A stretch of 64,000 nt of DNA, taken from the NCBI GenBank assembly GCA_001939145.1, contig LSRX01001158.1, positions 103,138 through 167,137 of the forward strand. Reading direction: 5' to 3'. Positions 34,289-45,769 of this stretch are shown here, piece after piece. Within the stretch, counting starts at the first letter, position 1, and every line of letters begins with the position of its first letter. Made by a program: the position numbers and the translations under genes. Under the pieces are notes generated by a model, which searched no databases, had not been told where the DNA came from, and saw only the letters and a list, made by a program, of their open reading frames with translations. Origin of the DNA: Symbiodinium microadriaticum (taxonomy: Eukaryota; Sar; Dinophyceae; Suessiales; Symbiodiniaceae).

Positions 34289-35077
34289 TCAAGCGAGAGC
34301 TCCCTGGCTGGTGAGAAAGCTCTCTAGGGACGGGGTGTCATGGCGCAACGGGTCTCGCATGCCGCCGCACTGACTATCGCAGTATGCCCACCAGGCCTCC
34401 TTGGCCGCAGGGTTTGACCGCTGCAAGTTCTTAACTTTCTCTACCAGCTCAAGCTTCTTGCCATCCGGCTCCTCGAAGCGGAATCTCTTCGCAGCCGGCT
34501 CCATGCTCATGCTGAAGACACTGTGTTTGCCCTTGCCTTTGCTCTGGGCAGTGATCTCTTCTATGTTGATGCCTTGTGACACGGCAATTCCCGAAAGGCC
34601 GTTGGCTGCAAGCTCTCCCACATAGTCAATGAAACTTTTGTGGTAGGTGTCGTCATGCTTGAACGGGTCGTAGACACCAGCACCGTACAAGGCACAGTAG
34701 GTCTGCCATGCATTCTTCCAATGTGGAGACGCCCTCTGTCCGACCTTGACGAAGTCTGCAAAGCTCATTCCGGCCATCATGGGCATACCCCACATGTCCG
34801 GTGGTGGCATCATGTTGTAAGACATGTCACCCTTCATGCCCTTGCCCTTGCCCTTTCCCTTGTTCCACCATTCCTCTTCGGGCCGTGGTGCTGAAGGGGC
34901 AATGGTGCCGTTGTTGTAGCCTTCTACAAAATTGACTAGGATGCTCTCGTCGTGTCTGTTGGGATCACGTACACCACCAAGTTGTGCTTCGCAGAAGTCC
35001 CACCAGGTTTGCTTGAAAGTGGGGTCGCCGCGCTGCAAGTTTTTGATCTGCTGAACATACTCCGCCTTGCCCGCCAT
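34289..35077 (-). CDS. Three-repeat W-C-DP-H family protein, copy 4 (intronless)
   Basis: Single exon of about 262 residues. ATG at 35077 by homology (MAGKAEYVQQIKNLQRGDPT), although the frame is open further upstream. Repeats: WWDFCEAQLGGVRDPNRHD, WQTYCALYGAGVYDPFKHD and WWAYCDSQCGGMRDPLRHD. The linker has KGKGKGMKGDMSYNMMPPPD as in copy 1. It has a few family-specific insertions near KGKGKHSVFSMSMEP. It is the first gene of the four in transcription order and immediately follows the PFK-3 GPWLREQL exon. Function unknown. As with its neighbours, no introns, signal or membrane helix. Confidence 0.85.
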   Translation of the reverse strand: MAGKAEYVQQIKNLQRGDPTFKQTWWDFCEAQLGGVRDPNRHDESILVNFVEGYNNGTIAPSAPRPEEEWWNKGKGKGKGMKGDMSYNMMPPPDMWGMPMMAGMSFADFVKVGQRASPHWKNAWQTYCALYGAGVYDPFKHDDTYHKSFIDYVGELAANGLSGIAVSQGINIEEITAQSKGKGKHSVFSMSMEPAAKRFRFEEPDGKKLELVEKVKNLQRSNPAAKEAWWAYCDSQCGGMRDPLRHDTPSLESFLTSQGALA

Positions 35078-35142
35078 GCTAAGATACAGGAGCAGGCGCC
35101 CGCGCCAACTACTCCGAGCGGCACTACACCCATGAACCGGTG

Positions 35143-35151
35143 GAGCCAAAA
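35143..35151 (-). promoter_or_regulatory. Possible relict of dinoflagellate spliced leader
   Basis: The minus strand reads TTTTGGCTC exactly (9 of 9 with the spliced-leader core), 66 bases upstream of the copy-4 ATG at 35077. Confidence 0.3.
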
Positions 35152-35284
35152 CTCCTGCTGTGGCCATTGGCTGAAGTAAAGTCGAAAAAGGAACGGAGGT
35201 AACATCGCAGATGGAAACAACTCCTGGACCTGCAACGTGAAACAGAAGCAACGAAGAGAGCGGAGGGACCTCTTCGCGTAGGCC

Positions 35285-38080
35285 AACAGCTGCTCACGCA
35301 GCCATGGCCCCACGTCGGCTAACTTCTTGTTGCCACCGGCGTCACCTGGGCCAACGACTCAGGCAGTGAAGAAGCGCTTTGTAGCAGAAGCAGCGTTAAG
35401 GGAAACGGTGCTCTGAAATGTCTGAAGCGCCGGCGCTCACCGGAGCTTTTCAAAAGCGTGTCACCGCAGCCCTCGGCCACCACAATGACGGCCTGGGTCG
35501 TTTTAAAAGCATTATGGGTGCATGGCAAACACCTCGATCTGAGATCCTACCCTGCTTCTGTCGCAAAAGACGTTGGTAGCAAGAACGAACTAGCGGCACT
35601 ACTGAAGCAACCTGGCGAGAACATAGATCGATTTCAAGCTTCCTTTCGCACAGCTCATTCAAAGGCTGAGAATCCGGCATGACCTTTTGTTTTCATCAAA
35701 TGCATTGCGTGGTGCAGAACCCGTGGTAAAGAGATGTCCATCTCGGGCAGTAGGCAAATGTCAACGCTGCCTGCACCGGAGCGCTCTTTCAAGAAATACC
35801 TTTCAGGATTATTCCGCATCGAAGGGTATCTGCACAGTTCGACTTGCAACCGCAGCTGTCAGAAGAACCGTGGCTCTAAGAGCCAGACGTGCTGCCAAGG
35901 TGGCATGCAGGGCAATAAAACCGCAATGCCGACCTTGGCAGGGCAGTGACTTGCAACCTTCCCGACACCGTTGTTTCCGCACCAGGCCCAATGCCCATCA
36001 GCTTCACCAGGCCAATGCAGTGCGAGTTGCACGTGGCCTCCACCTGGACATGTGAGCAGCAAGTGAAGCATTTCAGTATGTCAAGTCTCTTGTCCTGCCC
36101 AACTCCATGCTTCTCATGCTTCTTGGCTCCAGGCGTAGGCGGAATCAATCGCCTGAGTCAAGGCATGACATCTTTGGAGCCGCGAACGAAGATGCGAGCT
36201 CAAAAACGAATCTGAAGGAGGACATGCCAGCGAGCGAGCTCCATGGCCTTCTCCGCCTCACTGCAGGCGGTGTTGAAGCCGAAAGACCTCAGCACTCGTT
36301 GCCCGGCGTGTGCACTCATTCTCTTGATGCGGCCAACCTGTCGAGGATGGGGATGTCATTGTCAATGGTCTTGGGCACACCAACCTATCCGGGAAGTCTT
36401 GTGAGTCTTGTGGCGAGCTCATGCAGGGCGCTACTTCACCATGCCCATCGCGACAGCAGTGATGGGAAGTATCTTCGACCAACTAATTCGTGACAAAACA
36501 CATGCAAGGTTTGCTGGCCCACATGCAGGCCGAGGTGCCACGGCCACCTCGTGGCCAATCTCCTGTGTGCAAGAGAAGGTCTCGAACGCGCCGGCTTGCG
36601 TGCCATCGCCACCAATCACGAAGTATTGCTTGACATTCCTCAGATCTGCAGAACCCTTCAAGCTCAGGTGTTGGAGAGCACAATTCTGTCACATGCTAGC
36701 AAAACATGGCAAAACTGCCGCAACGTTGTACCATTACTGGCTCTGGCAATCAACTTTTCCCGCCCTGTCATCCATGACAAATCTTTCCAAAGTCAGTGGA
36801 CCTTCATGCTTTACACTACTGACGGGTGGCACAGTCTTAGTCCTCAATCATGCAGTTCTCAGAGGCACTCCGAATGGGGGCTACTCAGGCCCTAAACATC
36901 GGCGTCCATTTCTGTACCGTTTGTGTGTTGCCTTGTCTGTGGAAGTGCCGCAGCTTTGAATGTTGGTAGGAGTTATGAGCCCTGCAAGTGTACCTCATCT
37001 ATCCTCAGTAGCAGTGCAGTGTGCGAGCGTGCGCTTCTGGAGGCATTGCAACCCGACTTGGCGCACCGAGCCGAAGGGTGTCAATCGCGCGATCTCACTG
37101 CCACCGAGCAGCTGCTTCTGCAAAGTCTGGGCAATTTCCATGTGCGCAGGGTTGCCTAGGATCAGAACCAGGCCAAACCGATGAACCGACAAGCACACAA
37201 CCGCATGCCCTGCAAGAGCATGCTCTGACACGCACCAAGGAGCCACGATCACTGACAAGGATGGTGCCTCCTTCCTTGCGGAGGAACAACACATGGCACC
37301 CGGACCGCACACTGTTGCAGACTTTCCAAGCAAATCACGCCCCAGTCCTTGTGGATGTCCTGCACAACATCCGGCGTCAGGGTCATCCAAGTGTCGGGAT
37401 GCACCATGCCTCCAAATCTTGCAATCAGGCAAGACAAAATTGCACATATGTGCGATCCTTTACCACAACGCGCTGCCTTTGTAGCCTCCCCTGCAGCCGT
37501 AAATGTTCTTTACACCGTATCGGGCCAAAGTCATCACCTCAGCCACTCCCGTGTTGCAGTTCTGTGCCTGAGCTCAGAACACCGCAATCGATTGGTCAGA
37601 AGTTTAGCCGCTTAGCCGATGCCAGCACGCAAAAAATGCCGGACTCTCAGACTTTTCAGTGCCCAAAACAAGCTCTTAGGTGCGGACTAACTCGCGAATC
37701 ACCTGGGCAGACATCAGAACATGACTCTGGGCACCTTGCTGCATCACCGACTTTGTCGTCGCATTCTGAGGTGATGGCGGAGTTCAAGCCGGGGCACAAG
37801 CCTTTAAGGTTGGAAGTCTACAGAACGTCTCTCCCGACATGGAGAGTGCAAAGCCTCCACAAGTGACGATCACGGCCGAGCTTGCAGTTGGAGCCTGAGA
37901 CGCAAATCTTAAAGTCCGACTATGTCCGACTGCTAGAGACAAACCATTTCTTTGGGCAAACCTCGGCAGTTGCAGGAAGGCTGCGATGCCCTGGGGGCTT
38001 GGGACTACGCGACCACTCCCGGGCAACTGGCAAAGTGCAAAATCTTCCGTGGGCCGCTGCGTAAGAGCTGGAGGTAGGCC
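35285..38080 (-). CDS. PFK: PFK-3, 5' half: plant-type 6-phosphofructokinase
   Basis: Exons in order: LRSGPRKILHFA (about 38.05-38.0 kb), SSAVIVTCGG (37.88-37.85), GLCPGLNSAITSE (37.80-37.76), EVMTLARYGVKNIYGCRGGY (37.54-37.48), GGMVHPDTWMTLTPDVVQDI then HKDWG (37.41-37.34), GGTILVSDRG (37.27-37.24), GNPAHMEIAQTLQKQ (37.16-37.11), LRNVKQYFVIGGDGTQAGAF (36.65-36.59), [15 protein letters not shown] (36.39-36.35), SFGFNTACSEAEKAMELA (36.28-36.23), [16 protein letters not shown] (36.05-35.99), [16 protein letters not shown] (35.93-35.88), SVDICLLPEMDISLPRV (35.77-35.71), [19 protein letters not shown] (35.49-35.43) and [19 protein letters not shown] (35.34-35.285). Active-site motifs are intact apart from FGFNTA (Asp to Asn). 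GGDGT is uninterrupted here, unlike in PFK-2 and PFK-5. The remaining exons lie beyond the four nested genes at 30.4 kb and below. Confidence 0.88.
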
Positions 38081-39388
38081 TCGGGAACTAGAGCTGCAGC
38101 GCAGCAATTTGCAACCCCGTGGCCGGACTGCGTCGGACTGTTGCCATGCAAAGGCCGGCTAAGCCTCCGGCACGGCCCCGGTCATCACGACGGTTGTGGC
38201 GCATGAGCGTCTGCGTTGACCAGGAGTCCGGGCCCATGGCCATATCGCCAGGAAACTGGATCTCATTCACTGCCTGCAGGCTGCGAAGACAACATGGGCG
38301 TCTACTTGCTAGCGACACAATGCCAGCGATACAAAGAAACTACCAGTAGCATGATGTAGCATGGCGGCATGGCTCTGAAGATCCAGCCTGTGCTGATGGG
38401 AACTGGTCGCTCAAGTTGACCACCTGCACAAGGGGCATTGACACAAGATGTTGTGCTCGCTGGATGCGCGGATGTGTGTGTGCCGGCTCGACTGCTTTTG
38501 GTCCGACCTCCCTTGATTGTAGAGGGATGCCTACATCCGGATCTTTGCAGACGAGCTCGGCAAGCAGATCTTGCTACGAGCTTTTGTAAAGACGTCCCAC
38601 ACAACCCATTCAGGGTGGTTGTCTGTAGATCGGCTTTCGGATGCTTTGGGATGCTGGTCAGGTCTCCAGGAAGGTTTTCCTGCACGGGTCTCCGGTGCAG
38701 TAAGCCAAGGGCCTCCAGGCGTTTGATGGTATCGCCCGTCTGCAGCAGCTCGTTGATGCTGCTGTGCTTGGACAAGGCCTTGCGCGGTACAGCGTCCAAA
38801 CCGCGTCCGGCTTTCTGGATGTGTGTAGAGGTCAGGGCTGGTGCTGACGGCTCGGACGGTTCCTGGCAGCCATGCCTTTTTAAGCAAATATCTCTTGCAG
38901 GCCCCAGGTTCTGTTGACCCGGCGCTCATAAGCTCCATGTCGGCCAGCGTTGCCTCAGTAACCGGCAGTATTTGCAAGCAGTTTCCAGTGACCCAACAAC
39001 AGACACGTCAGTCTGTTGCGAGCTTGTTTGACTTCTACATCGTCTTCGGTGCGGTGAGATCTAATGCGAGACTGTCCTTTCATTGCGCAGTTAAGTCGAC
39101 TGGACATTCTTTATCATGCCAGAAATATCGAATCAAACATCACCTACACCTCAAACCCTGCAAGCCCTGCAGCGCCTGTCGCACCCATCAGAGTGCTCCT
39201 CATGGCACGGTGCCAGAAAGCATTGAGGAAAAGCTGCCAGTCACCTGGGAGAGTACTGCAATAGAGGCGTCCGAAAGTCAGAGTACTGAGCCACGACGAC
39301 AAAAGGACACTGCCATTGCTTCCGTCTGATCAAACCCTACAAGGCTCCTGGTCTGAAGAAAGTACTCGGTTAGCTGGGAGTCTCCTGG
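38081..39388. other. No confident gene
   Basis: A long open minus-strand stretch near 38.5-38.8 kb (DAVPRKALSKHSSINELLQT onward) could be an exon of an upstream gene or the N-terminal region of PFK-3, but no motif supports either. Nothing else recognised. Confidence 0.3.
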
Positions 39389-40300
39389 TTATTGCAGGTC
39401 TTGTGGGCTTGGGGCCGGGCCGACATCATCACGCATCTTCAGCCCACTCGGGGCATGCAGCGCCCAGTTGTTCTCGATGCACTGGTTGCAGACCTGCCGC
39501 TGACATGGAGCCCTGGCCCTGACGCGCACTTCTTGCGGAAGCTGAAGCCAAGACGCCCCGTTCTCCAAAGCATAAGACCAAAGCTCGCGCGACCAATCCT
39601 GGAAGACTGCGGGAGTCTTAAGCAAGCTGTTGGCTCACGAGCAACCTGCTCGTCTTTGCAGGCTAAGCGTCATAATCCTGAAGCAGCTCTCGGGTGGTGA
39701 TGGATGCCTGGCTGCGCAGTTGGGTCACACTGGCACTGTGCCGAAAGACCAAGCGGAGCTGCGCCACTGTTCACCACTACACTGAGCACATTCAAGCCAT
39801 TTCAAGCCATCTGGCCTCGCATGCCAAAGCCGGGTCACCAAGCTCTTGCAACGTCTTGCGGGCCTTGCGATGTCCACGTCTTGAAAACGACGAGGAAAAT
39901 GCACACATTCAGGTGCATGCTTCGCATCAGCCCGGTGCATTGCATCTGTGACCACCTCCCTGTCCCGGCCTTCCTCCGGATGCGGCGTGGCCCTAACAGC
40001 TCGACCAAGCTGCGATTATCCTTGCGAAGGGGGCCAAGCAACGCATGAGGAAAGCTTTCGCTTTGGAGTGAACTTGCGGAATCCTTGGCGATCAACTCGA
40101 GCCACATCAGATACTCCTTCCTCAGGTAAGATGTGATTGGACTGCGCATTGTACTCAGCGTTTCCAAGTTTTGAGGCCAGGCTCACGAAAACTGGGTTGT
40201 TGGCGTCGAGCTCGTAGGCCCTCCGATAGTACGGACCTGCACGTTCACTCTGCTGCAAGTCATAGTCCAGATGGTGCCTCAGCTGCTCGGCTCACGGCCT
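39389..40300 (-). CDS. Exon(s) of a TPR-like protein
   Basis: At 40.29-40.12 kb an exon-like stretch reads QLRHHLDYDLQQSERAGPYY then RRAYELDANNPVFVSLASKL. This fits a tetratricopeptide helix pair (YY-x2-A-x-ELD-x2-NP). A further open stretch, TPAVFQDWSRELWSYALENG and CNQCIENNWALHAPSGLKMR, lies at 39.62-39.42 kb and might belong to the same gene. Start, stop and intermediate exons are not resolved. The protein family cannot be named; TPRs imply protein-protein contacts. Confidence 0.4.
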
Positions 40301-41029
40301 TCCTTACGAACCGAAGCGGCGAAGCACCAACGTCTCAGTCTGCTGCCCGCGGATGTATTGAAATGCGGCATCTTCAGACCCATGCCTGCCCAACGGCACA
40401 CTCGCAGCAGGCCACTATGCACGCCACTTCGTGCGGTCGCAAGACTGCTCTGCCCACTGGAATAGCATCTGGCTGACCTCAAAGGGCAACTGTTGACATC
40501 TCCGACTCTTTGCCAGACTGCCTCACCCACGAATGCTTCTGGCCTTGCCCTGCCCCATCTTTCGGAACGACAGCGCCAGGTCTGCAGCGCGCGAAGCACA
40601 GTGCGCCGGCTCCTTCGCTGTGAACATGCGTGAATGCGTCATGACATTTGTATGCCCAGGCCTCTGCAAGGCAGCGTCGCAGCATCGGCTCCCAAGTTTG
40701 AAGGTCTTCGACGCTGCCAGCTTTGGCACTCTTTGGTACCTCCTCACGACAAAATCAATGTCAAATGGCCCACAGCAAAGGGGAACGACATCTGTTGGCT
40801 AAGATTCCTCGTGCCGGCGCAGTCGCAAGACTGCAAACTCTGCATTGGCCCACAGAAGCCTTGGGCATCAACGTGTCAGCCCGCTAGGAAGCACCTCCCT
40901 TGCAAGCCAAGAAGCTCGAACAGGGGAGATGCCAAGGCCCGAGGACAGAACAGGTCCTGCCACGGGCGCTCGCCCTCCTTGCAACGTTGAGAAACTTGGT
41001 CAGAGCCGTGTGAAGCAGGTCACTGCGAG

Positions 41030-42400
41030 GTGGCTGCAGGCTCCTTGCAGTTCACCTCGGGATACTTGTCCAGAAGGAACGGCCCGAAACCTGAATTCTG
41101 AATGCAATCCGCGTGCAAGCTTGGCATAGCCTCGAGTCGCATGAAATACTGGCGCCTGAGGCATGGGCTACATCGCTTGAATTCAAGGATCACGTATTGA
41201 GACCCATACTTCTGCATTGTTTTGGCGAAGCTTGCCTTGATTGGAAGACACAGAGCCACACGATGCTTGCATGGTTCATGCCGGTATTACCGGATGCGGC
41301 ACTACTTCCACTGATAAGCTACCGAGCTGCCGGTGGGGTACATTGGTACCATTGATACAGCTCCTCTGGCCGTCACTGACTTTTGCACTCAGTAGAAGCA
41401 TAGGGGACTCAGGATTGTCACGCATGTCTGACTTAATACAAGGGCACACACACCACCGACTGGACACCAAGTGAGGCAGTCGCAAAACGGTCCGTCCTGC
41501 ACGCGGTCGCGCAAATGCTGTGCCTGGCAGGGCTCTCTGGCCAATCAACGCAAACTCGTCATTGCAGTATCCCGTTGGACTCTCCCCCCGACGTCTTGCT
41601 GCTTCCAGCAGCTGCCTCGAACTGCGGATGGATGGCCACACGCAAAGGCGTGGTCAGTCGGAGCTCTGCACTTAAAGGCATGGCCGCGAGGACGATTTCG
41701 TCCCGTGGCACATTCCGCCTTGAGCGGAGCCGGAGAAACAAGACTCGATGCCCCAAGAGACGAAGGACGAAAAAATCCTGCCAAGCCGAGATGCGCCATC
41801 CAGTTGAAAAACTCTCCGCGATCGCCGTCGGGCCAGGACTTGTCAGCATGGATGCCTTCACAGACCAGGCATTGCTTCTTCGCACGGGGCAGAAGCTGCC
41901 ACGCTTCTGACGACTTGGGACTTAAGACTTGAGATGCTATGCAATGGCACGGTCACGCAACGTGGCATCAGTAATAATCATCAACCTGAATATCAATTCT
42001 GTGACCAGGGCACTGACATGCCTGTTCTCGATGAAGGGGAGCTTGTATGCTAAAAATGCCAGCTGTCCCAGCTGAGCAGCTGCAGCGATGGCAAAAAGGC
42101 CTATCCTCACGCCACTTCTGCCGACAATCAATTCAAACCATCCCTCGGACAATGCCAGTGTTTGTTGCCGGGAGTCCGCAGCGCTCGCAGAGGCCGTGGC
42201 CCGGCCGACGCAGCGCCAAAAAATGTGCTCAGCGGTCGAGGGCCCAAACCCGCAGTCGCCCAAACAAGCAGGAATGGGACGCCGATACCTTTGCATGCAC
42301 TGCTCAACCGCAGAGACGCAGCAAGAAAACGAAGCAAAGGGGACCCCAAAAGTCTTTGGACAATAGACCGACAAAGCCCAATTGAGGAAACCGTTGAACA
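41030..42400 (-). CDS. Unidentified exon-like stretches, one with a hydrophobic segment
   Basis: At 42.10-41.94 kb: GRSGVRIGLFAIAAAAQLGQ and LAFLAYKLPFIENRHVSALV then TELIFRLMIITDATLRDRA, containing one or two possible membrane helices and a stop at 41937. At 41.15-41.03 kb: RRQYFMRLEAMPSLHADC and GFGPFLLDKYPEVNCKEP, open to a stop. Both look more like coding than random sequence in hydrophobicity and frame length, but no family is recognised. They may belong to the same gene as the TPR exon downstream or to the membrane-protein exons upstream. Confidence 0.3.
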
Positions 42401-42539
42401 TTGGGCGTTAGATGGTCTTAGCCCTACCATGTCGTGGACATCGCGGCTATGATTGGACCATATTGGACCCGGGGCCCTCGCCGCTACAGATTTTGTAGTC
42501 GGGACCCTTCGTTACACGACCTGGAGGATCCAAACAGAT

Positions 42540-43195
42540 GCACAACGGAGCTGTAGCGGAGATGTAACGGCGCTGTACCGGAGGTGTAACGGCGCCGTGA
42601 CGGAGGTGGAACGGCGCTGTAACGGAGGTGTAACGGAGCTGCAACGGAGATGTAACGGAGATGTACCGGAGCTGTGTCGGAGGTAACCGAGCCGTAACGG
42701 AGGGGGAATGGGAATGGCGCTGCAACGGAGCTGTTGCGGAGTTTTGACGGAGATGTATCGGAGATGGAACACGCCGTAACGGAGGTGGCATGGTGCTGCA
42801 ACGGAGGTGTAACGGAGCTGTGGCAGAGATGCAACGGGGCTGTTACGGAGGTGCAACGGAGCTGTCACGGAGGTGTAACGGAGATTTCACGCAGGCGTAA
42901 ACGGAGCTGTAACAGAGCGATAACGCTGTAACGGAGGCGTGACGGCGCTTTAGCGGAGATGTGCAGTAACGGAGATCTAGCGGAGATGTACCAGAGCTGT
43001 ACCGGAGGTGCAAAGGTGCTGTCAAGGAGGTGTAACGGAGATGTAACGGAGCTGTAGCGGAGATGCCACGGAGCTTCAATGGAGGTGAAACGGCGCTGTA
43101 AAGGAGGTGTAACGGAGCTGCCACGGAGGTGTAACGGAGCCCTCTAGCGGAGATTTAGCAGAGCTGTAACGGAAGTGAGACGGCACTGTAATGGA
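42540..43195. repeat. Minisatellite of 11-bp units
   Basis: About 60 degenerate tandem copies of an 11-bp unit, consensus TGTAACGGAGN (N usually G, A or C). Because 11 is not a multiple of 3, one frame reads a 33-bp period, and long spurious open frames run through it on both strands. Confidence 0.92.
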
Positions 43196-43759
43196 TCGAG
43201 GCTCTGGTCCGTGTATCTGGAATGCGTGGCGCACACCGCCCCGAACCTGTTACAGAGTGCAGGATCCTGATGATAAGCCCCATAGCAGGACATGGTGGAG
43301 TTATAACTTAAAACTTAAAACCCGAGTTGAACACATTGCGGACTTATATAGGTTCCACGCCCCTGCGGACAAAGTGCACTTGAGTCGACTGATGAAGCAG
43401 CCGAGTACCAAAAAAAGAGCTGTCTGGACCAGCAGCACGCTGGAGCCGAAGGCATGTGCATAGCCTGACCGGCTTGCGAAGAATTGTCCAAAGAAAAGAT
43501 CGTCGACTTGAAGACTAAATTACACGCAGGAGCTCAAGCGGCCTTCACCAAGTGCTTTCTCTTCTCGTCCTTCCTGTCCTGCCTGTGGCAGTATGTTGAC
43601 CATGAAGGCGCCTGTGAACCAAAAAGGACAATGTCAATCGAATCTGCGCTCTTCGCCGTGCACCTGCTTGAAGAAGGGCGGCCGCTGCCGCAAAATGGTA
43701 GACTTTGGTCTGGAAGCCCACTTCGATGTTTTTCCAACCTTTCGATTGCTAACTGCGCC

Positions 43760-44140
43760 TGCTCATGTCCAAAATCTGGTGTAGCTCGGGTCAGGACTGA
43801 TGAAATCAAATACGCTGACAGCATTGTAGAGCCTGGGGAGAGTGTCATCGTGGACAGTGCTGTCAATCTGCCACCATTCTCGGACATCACCCGCCGGCCT
43901 TGTATTGAAAGTTGGCTCCTTCTGCTCTTTGCCCAGGTAAGTCGGGAAAAGGGTACGCATTTTATTCCTTGTAGCGCAGACTGCCAGTAGCAACACCAAC
44001 AGCAAACAAAGCAATGCCTCCTTTGAGGCGCGGACGAGTACAGCTCCCAAACATGCTCATCTGCAGTGGCAAACGGCATCTGGAGAACCCGCAGAAACAC
44101 AAACAGGATAACCTCAATGCCCAGCATGGAACGGCTCTCA
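43760..44140 (-). CDS. Membrane-protein exons, family uncertain
   Basis: A hydrophobic stretch, SMLGIEVILFVFLRVLQMPF then ATADEHVWEL, lies at 44.13-44.04 kb. An overlapping alternative frame reads ALLCLLLVLLLAVCATRNK (44.01-43.95). After a possible AG acceptor near 43.93 kb comes EQKEPTFNTRPAGDVREWWQ then IDSTVHDDTLPRLYNAV (to about 43.83). A membrane helix followed by a DV-x-EWW segment resembles the first helix and start of the extracellular domain in polycystin-type channels, but this similarity is weak. Start and end unresolved. Confidence 0.3.
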
Positions 44141-44385
44141 AGACATGCTCTCCCGACACGCAAGCGGTGCCGTGTGTGCGCCGGGCAGCGGCCAGAAATC
44201 CATCCAGCCAGAAAAGCAGCTTCCACCTTGAGGCGCGGCGCAACCAAAGGACCGTCCTTGGATCAGAGTTTCGAACACATGTCTTCCTGTAAATTGCCAG
44301 GCCGCAAAATTAAGCTTGGAATTGTGTTGTTTTTTTTGTTATTTTCTGGAAGGTTTTCTTTATTTTCGGTTCTGTGGTCCAGGCC

Positions 44386-44590
44386 TAGGCGCCGTGCTCA
44401 TTCCACATCGCCGTGTAGGCGCTGCTCATGCAAAGTCGCGAACGACTGTGTCGACGTTTCCAGGGCGTCGCTGCCGTGCTTCACGAACGACGATCCTGAA
44501 GACGTTTCCTGGCGCCCGTGTCGCTGTCGTCGAGGCGCCGTGCTCATTCCAAATCACGAACGACGATGCCGACGTTTCCAAGCATTGTGT
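44386..44590. repeat. Degenerate tandem repeat, about 3 copies
   Basis: Repeated blocks containing GGCGCCGTGCTCATTCC and CGAACGACGATGCCGACG-like sequence ending GACGTTTCCA, in head-to-tail order. Confidence 0.7.
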
Positions 44591-44617
44591 CGCGGCCGTT
44601 TATCTTAAACAAGCTCC

Positions 44618-44955
44618 CTCATTGGCGATTCCGGTTCATCACATGTCTTACACACGCGCCCTCATTTGGCGATTCCGGTTCGTCATGTACCTTAAACACC
44701 CCCTCATTTGGCGATTCCGGTTCCTTCCAATGTCATCACATGACTTAAACTTTAAACACGCCCCCTCATTTAAGTTCATCGTCTATACATGCCCCATCTT
44801 TTGCCGATTCCGGTTCATCATACATCTCAAAACACGCCCCCTCATTTGATGATTCCGGTTCATCATGTATCTTAAAGTCGTAAACACCCCCCCCCCCCCC
44901 CCCCCCCCCACCTTTGGCGATTCCGGCCAGCATACATCTTAAACACATCCCCTCA
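44618..44955. repeat. Tandem repeat of about 44 bp, roughly 7 copies, with C23 homopolymer
   Basis: Units carry CATTTGGCGATTCCGGTTCA followed by a variable part ending TTAAACACGCCCCCT. A run of 23 C lies at 44887-44909 within one unit. Confidence 0.85.
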
Positions 44956-44984
44956 CCGATCAGTTAGAGTGTGAAATGGAAAAC

Positions 44985-45235
44985 TCGAATGCAAATTCTC
45001 AGATATTCAATATTAACAGGTGTTTATCAACAATTAGCACAAAGCAAAAAGCAACAAACACAAAATTAAACAGCAACAAGCAAACAAAAACAAAAACAAC
45101 AAGCAAGCAAGCAAAAAGCAAACTAAAGTACAAGCAACAACAAACAACGCAAAACAATATGAAAACATGTATAAATAGTTAAAGCGGAAAAGCAGAAAAC
45201 AAAAACCAAACAAAATAATAAACCGTTTCCCACAT
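44985..45235. repeat. A/C-rich low-complexity block
   Basis: Irregular CAAA, AACA and CAAG repeats, strongly A-rich on the plus strand. No coding signal, although a frame is open through it. Confidence 0.75.
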
Positions 45236-45269
45236 AGCCAACCACTGGCCACAAACCACACACGTCATT

Positions 45270-45455
45270 TGCCGACTGCGTTGTGCGGAACTTGCCAAAC
45301 ATGCGTACATATTCGAGGATCTTGATCGCAATGCATTGCGTGACCAGCAGGTGGTGCACCAAGAGCTCGTTTCCGAACAGCAAAACAGCAGCAATTGCTA
45401 CCGCCACCAAGTGGGAGTTCACGACTTCGTTCATCGCAAGTCTCGCGCCTGAGGC
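45270..45455 (-). CDS. Exon with transmembrane helices, family unknown
   Basis: Begins right after a CAG acceptor at about 45.455 kb: GARLAMNEVVNSHLVAVAIA then AVLLFGNELLVHHLLVTQCI and AIKILEYVRMFGKFRTTQ. This gives one long or two adjacent hydrophobic helices and a basic end. It is a convincing exon, but no family is recognised. It probably belongs with the hydrophobic exons at 45.8-46.5 kb or 43.8-44.1 kb. Confidence 0.4.
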
Positions 45456-45769
45456 CCAAAGAGCCCCAGCATGAACCAATCTAGGCCATTAAGACCGGAA
45501 GCATCGATGCTTTATCACTATCCTAAACCCTCAACAAAGCTTCGGCACCTTGGTGGCAAGCCAGAAGAGCACACAAGAAAGCCGCCGAAACTTGCAGCAG
45601 AAAAGCGAAGGCGGAGAACTGCCAGACCTCAAGTGTCACAAGATGTGCGACTCGAAGTCGCTGGCCCTCGAGTTTTAGGCAAGCGGCCAAAATGCACACC
45701 ACCTAAGTCCAAGCTATGTCTTTGATGTAGCACCCGTCTCTCGAGTGTACTCTTTTCACTCGCTTCGAA

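Noticed and set aside
42447..43124. Long open frames through the 11-bp minisatellite
   Set aside because: The unit lacks stop codons in its 33-bp period, so open frames arise automatically on both strands.
45034..45261. Hydrophobic minus-strand frame (Phe/Leu/Cys-rich)
   Set aside because: It is the complement of a CAAA/CAAG low-complexity block; hydrophobicity is a composition effect.
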